This document shows positions 62,801 to 64,000 of a DNA stretch of 64,000 nucleotides, in pieces (positions within the stretch are counted from its first letter, which is position 1; each line of letters begins with the position of its first letter). The notes under the pieces were generated by a model. The model ran no database searches, had not been told where the DNA came from, and saw only the letters and a program-made list of their open reading frames with translations. This DNA comes from Senegalia massiliensis (GTDB taxonomy: Bacteria; Bacillota; Clostridia; Tissierellales; SIT17): assembly GCF_900626135.1 (NCBI RefSeq), contig NZ_LR130785.1:1273241-1337240 (forward strand), given 5' to 3'. A program made the translations under genes and the position numbers.

Positions 62801-64000
62801 AATTTTTATTGAAGAAATAGATGAGTATTTAGAATTAAGTTTATTATATTACTTTATATTATCAGATTATAAAAAAGCTGAAAATATAGCGAATGGCATA
62901 ATAGATTTGTATCCAAATTATAATGATATTAATTATTTTAAAGCTACTACTATTAAAGTAATTATCAAGTATATTAATAATAAAAATTATGATGAAATAG
63001 AATTTAATAATTTAATTGATATGTATAAATCTATAAATGTGAAATGGTATGATCGCTTCTTTATATTATTATTTGGTATAGTGGCAGTTTTAAAAGATGA
63101 TTATAATTTAGCAGAAATATTATTTAACATTGATAGAGAAAAGTCATATAAAGATTGTAATGATTTAATAAAAAACATGAAAAATTTAATCAAAAATTCT
63201 ATAGATAATAATTTGGAACAATTAAAATTGATATATGTGAAATTTCAAGATCTTAATATATCACTCTTAAAATTAATTACAAGTAAAATAATTGCCAAAA
63301 AATATTTTGAAAATGAAACATATTATGATTCAGCTAATTACTATTTAATCTTTATAGAATCTTTTTATAAAATTTCATCAAAGTTTAAAGAACAAAAAAT
63401 AAAGATTAATATTGCTAAAAGTTTTCGCGTAAATGAGGTTATTGAAAAATTATATATAATAAAAAATCTAATGAATGATGATTTTAAAAATGAAAATAAA
63501 TTGACGCTTAATTCTTATTTTGATATTGATAAATATCAAGAATTATTTTCAGATGAAAATTTTCTAACATTAGTATCAAATCAATATGCTGATTCTTGTA
63601 TTATGGATATAATAGATATTGATGATTTACTAGATAATTTAGGCTCAGATTATCTTAAGAATATTAATTTAATAGTTAGGTATGCAATGAGAGAGATATT
63701 AGCTAGTAGAGCAATGGTATCCTTATATGATGAAAAGAAAGATGAATTTAATACTATAATGAATAGAGGAATTGAAGACTCAAATAAGGTTAAAAATATT
63801 ATAGATAGATTGTTACATTCTAATTCAAATGGATATATACAATATTCTAAAGAACCTTGGGAAAGTAGAGAAAATAATTTATCACAGGATATTACAGCTA
63901 TATTATTTTTACCTATTTATAGTAAAATAAATTCAGCAACTTTTATTACAAATGATAGGAGAAATAAGAATAATGATCTAAAAAAGATTAAAGGCTACAT
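59817..64000 (+). CDS. Giant pseudokinase-AAA ATPase-TPR-GAF signalling protein, 3' partial
   Basis: An open frame of 1394 codons that runs off the right edge; start ATG behind AAGGGGG. Residues 1-250 resemble a Ser/Thr protein kinase but lack the VAIK lysine (FLNII) and HRD aspartate (YIHPDNIL), so it is a probable pseudokinase. Residues about 290-600 are a STAND/AAA-type ATPase (Walker A GEEGVGKTS at 301; Walker B YIIFDDIHYAD near 410). Residues about 690-1050 hold TPR-like repeats (YEKALEISYDL, NYFEKGLQIS). A GAF-like domain starts near 1270. The missing C-terminus probably carries the output domain (GGDEF, histidine kinase or HTH); this layout occurs in other clostridia and cyanobacteria. 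Confidence 0.88.
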   Translation, partial: MEIINNRYKILDLYKEDNKEVTYKAIDLIDSNRTIFLNIINNISRIKDHFTKNFIYFCTINNSLILRDYTFSVINSIDNKKVKKDKYFYTTEFFEGTPIVNYNKKFSSKDILIIFSKLCIISDYLFFRGISKEYIHPDNILICNKDITSLKIKDIASVTFEIVTNKYNSYFEFSRTPEIIKSSNFSSNYEYIYSLGRVLEYMLSNENYNNIDEDNIFNKLNTIKNRLLSHNIKVVYKDFKSILKDLNMLDIVDYEKKLKDTREVLNFKTPLIARDDEISFIMENDKKIQNNNSKKVILIDGEEGVGKTSLLSEIKYRLMLKSREVYKVKMLKDNKNNLNSMKSILKSIIREHEDKLLDKYGSELVKIMPKLKERYNILPSEYLSEEKEKLRLYDRISNYIFDISNEPKYIIFDDIHYADDDTFNIINYMINNIENKSVIIIISYNSNILTRNETKIKQIEKWQFNKKVMNFKLLKFNLEETSLSIKNILGMNRKPMNFSTFLYKETDGNPRYIEEIIKSLFVRKELFINQEGVWDYKASKYSKLYIPNNITEAIENQLTLLPEKLYRTIEKIAIFNTSISKSIINKMHYEVKSEGIDENIEKLVSIKLLEEKLEDWGYTYDIYNTQIKNYIYYNLSEEDRIALHEKASNILEEIYEKEDRNNIEELIYHLKMSKQYKKSIYYSINFAKSMQQLNINSQSMEIWKMAKDILNNIEPCEYNIEIYINLAKLYDKQGKKNKAIAYYEKALEISYDLNKFKVVVDIKNLLSDIYYRLSEYDKAINIIKNSKEVAYKINYIEGLLKSIILINKINFSIGVNKDILATSLKYLKISLENNSHHNTAELFNQLGIISFILGELEESKLYYKKSIFYYEKSKKVLQITKPINNLGLIYSENYEDMDKAMNYFEKGLQISKKFNSGYDMSHFYINISEIYIRKNKYDLAKKYIKSMRDIAFDIDEKSLIASSYIKFVRIYLETGELMKIKPYIEELKVFHKKNLIFIEEIDEYLELSLLYYFILSDYKKAENIANGIIDLYPNYNDINYFKATTIKVIIKYINNKNYDEIEFNNLIDMYKSINVKWYDRFFILLFGIVAVLKDDYNLAEILFNIDREKSYKDCNDLIKNMKNLIKNSIDNNLEQLKLIYVKFQDLNISLLKLITSKIIAKKYFENETYYDSANYYLIFIESFYKISSKFKEQKIKINIAKSFRVNEVIEKLYIIKNLMNDDFKNENKLTLNSYFDIDKYQELFSDENFLTLVSNQYADSCIMDIIDIDDLLDNLGSDYLKNINLIVRYAMREILASRAMVSLYDEKKDEFNTIMNRGIEDSNKVKNIIDRLLHSNSNGYIQYSKEPWESRENNLSQDITAILFLPIYSKINSATFITNDRRNKNNDLKKIKGY

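Overview
The window is AT-rich DNA (roughly 27% G+C by eye) from a spore-forming, low-GC Gram-positive anaerobe, most likely a member of the Clostridia. Supporting signs are strong A/T codon bias, frequent TTG starts behind GGAGG-type ribosome sites, a tryptophan T-box, a TPP riboswitch, a LicT antiterminator target, a Firmicutes-type 6S RNA, spore genes (cwlJ, gerQ, spoVB and a tiny 38-residue spore-like protein) and an oxygen-sensitive prismane protein (Hcp). I see no phage, insertion sequence, CRISPR array, rRNA or tRNA. The window looks like ordinary chromosome with accessory pockets.

Layout. 1-10363: end of a DEAD-box helicase; peptidoglycan precursor genes (ddl, murF); a PTS unit (ptsI, EIIBA, licT) with an antiterminator site; a cell-wall morphogenesis unit (FHA protein, FtsW/RodA, class B PBP). 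10518-14549: a small membrane protein; a divergent pair made of an XRE-B12-binding regulator and a CrtI-like carotenoid desaturase; murI; glutaredoxin. 14661-18533: a TPP-riboswitch operon for uptake of thiamine or its pyrimidine precursor, with a SAM methyltransferase and two small thiamine-binding-type proteins. 18581-23043: PH-like protein, TrhA/hemolysin III, tocopherol-cyclase-like protein, APH(3')-like kinase, YdjM-like hydrolase. 23097-28428: HD-GYP protein, hcp, a probable hcp-coregulated unknown gene, a HAD nucleotidase and a YeiH transporter. 28676-36750: SbcD/YhaO-YhaN repair-type pair, phosphoesterase, CYTH protein, nitrilase, DUF378 and DUF4397 proteins, and unknown genes. 36916-46397: glycine-betaine OpuA transporter, threonine-dehydrogenase-like enzyme, two DegV proteins, Tpx, T-box-trpS, cwlJ-gerQ, zinc phospholipase C-like protein. 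46420-57524: pepF, nadK, rluD, small spore-like gene, 6S RNA, spoVB, and a heterodimeric ABC exporter. 57525-64000: a decayed stretch, a lipid kinase, a MarR regulator and the first 1394 codons of a giant pseudokinase-AAA-TPR-GAF signalling protein that runs off the end.

The most interesting signals are regulatory. (1) A CarH-like adenosylcobalamin-binding domain, with the tryptophan, valine, glutamate and histidine that contact AdoCbl in CarH, is fused to an XRE helix-turn-helix and lies divergent to a carotenoid-type desaturase; a 9-bp inverted repeat brackets the -10 box of the desaturase. (2) Two Crp/Fnr-type palindromes, each centred 41.5 bp upstream of the start point predicted from a good -10 box, precede hcp and an unrecognised 216-residue gene on the other side of hcp, linking that gene to nitrosative-stress defence. 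(3) Three SOS/LexA-like boxes (GAAY-N4-GTTC) sit in the promoter regions of the ydjM-like gene, the yhaO-yhaN pair and an unknown 213-residue protein. (4) A LicT-type RAT/terminator controls an EIIBA-EI pair that has no EIIC or HPr here, and the EIIBA gene seems to use a non-ATG start.

Many convergent gene pairs share one long perfect palindrome as a bidirectional terminator, often overlapping the stop codons.
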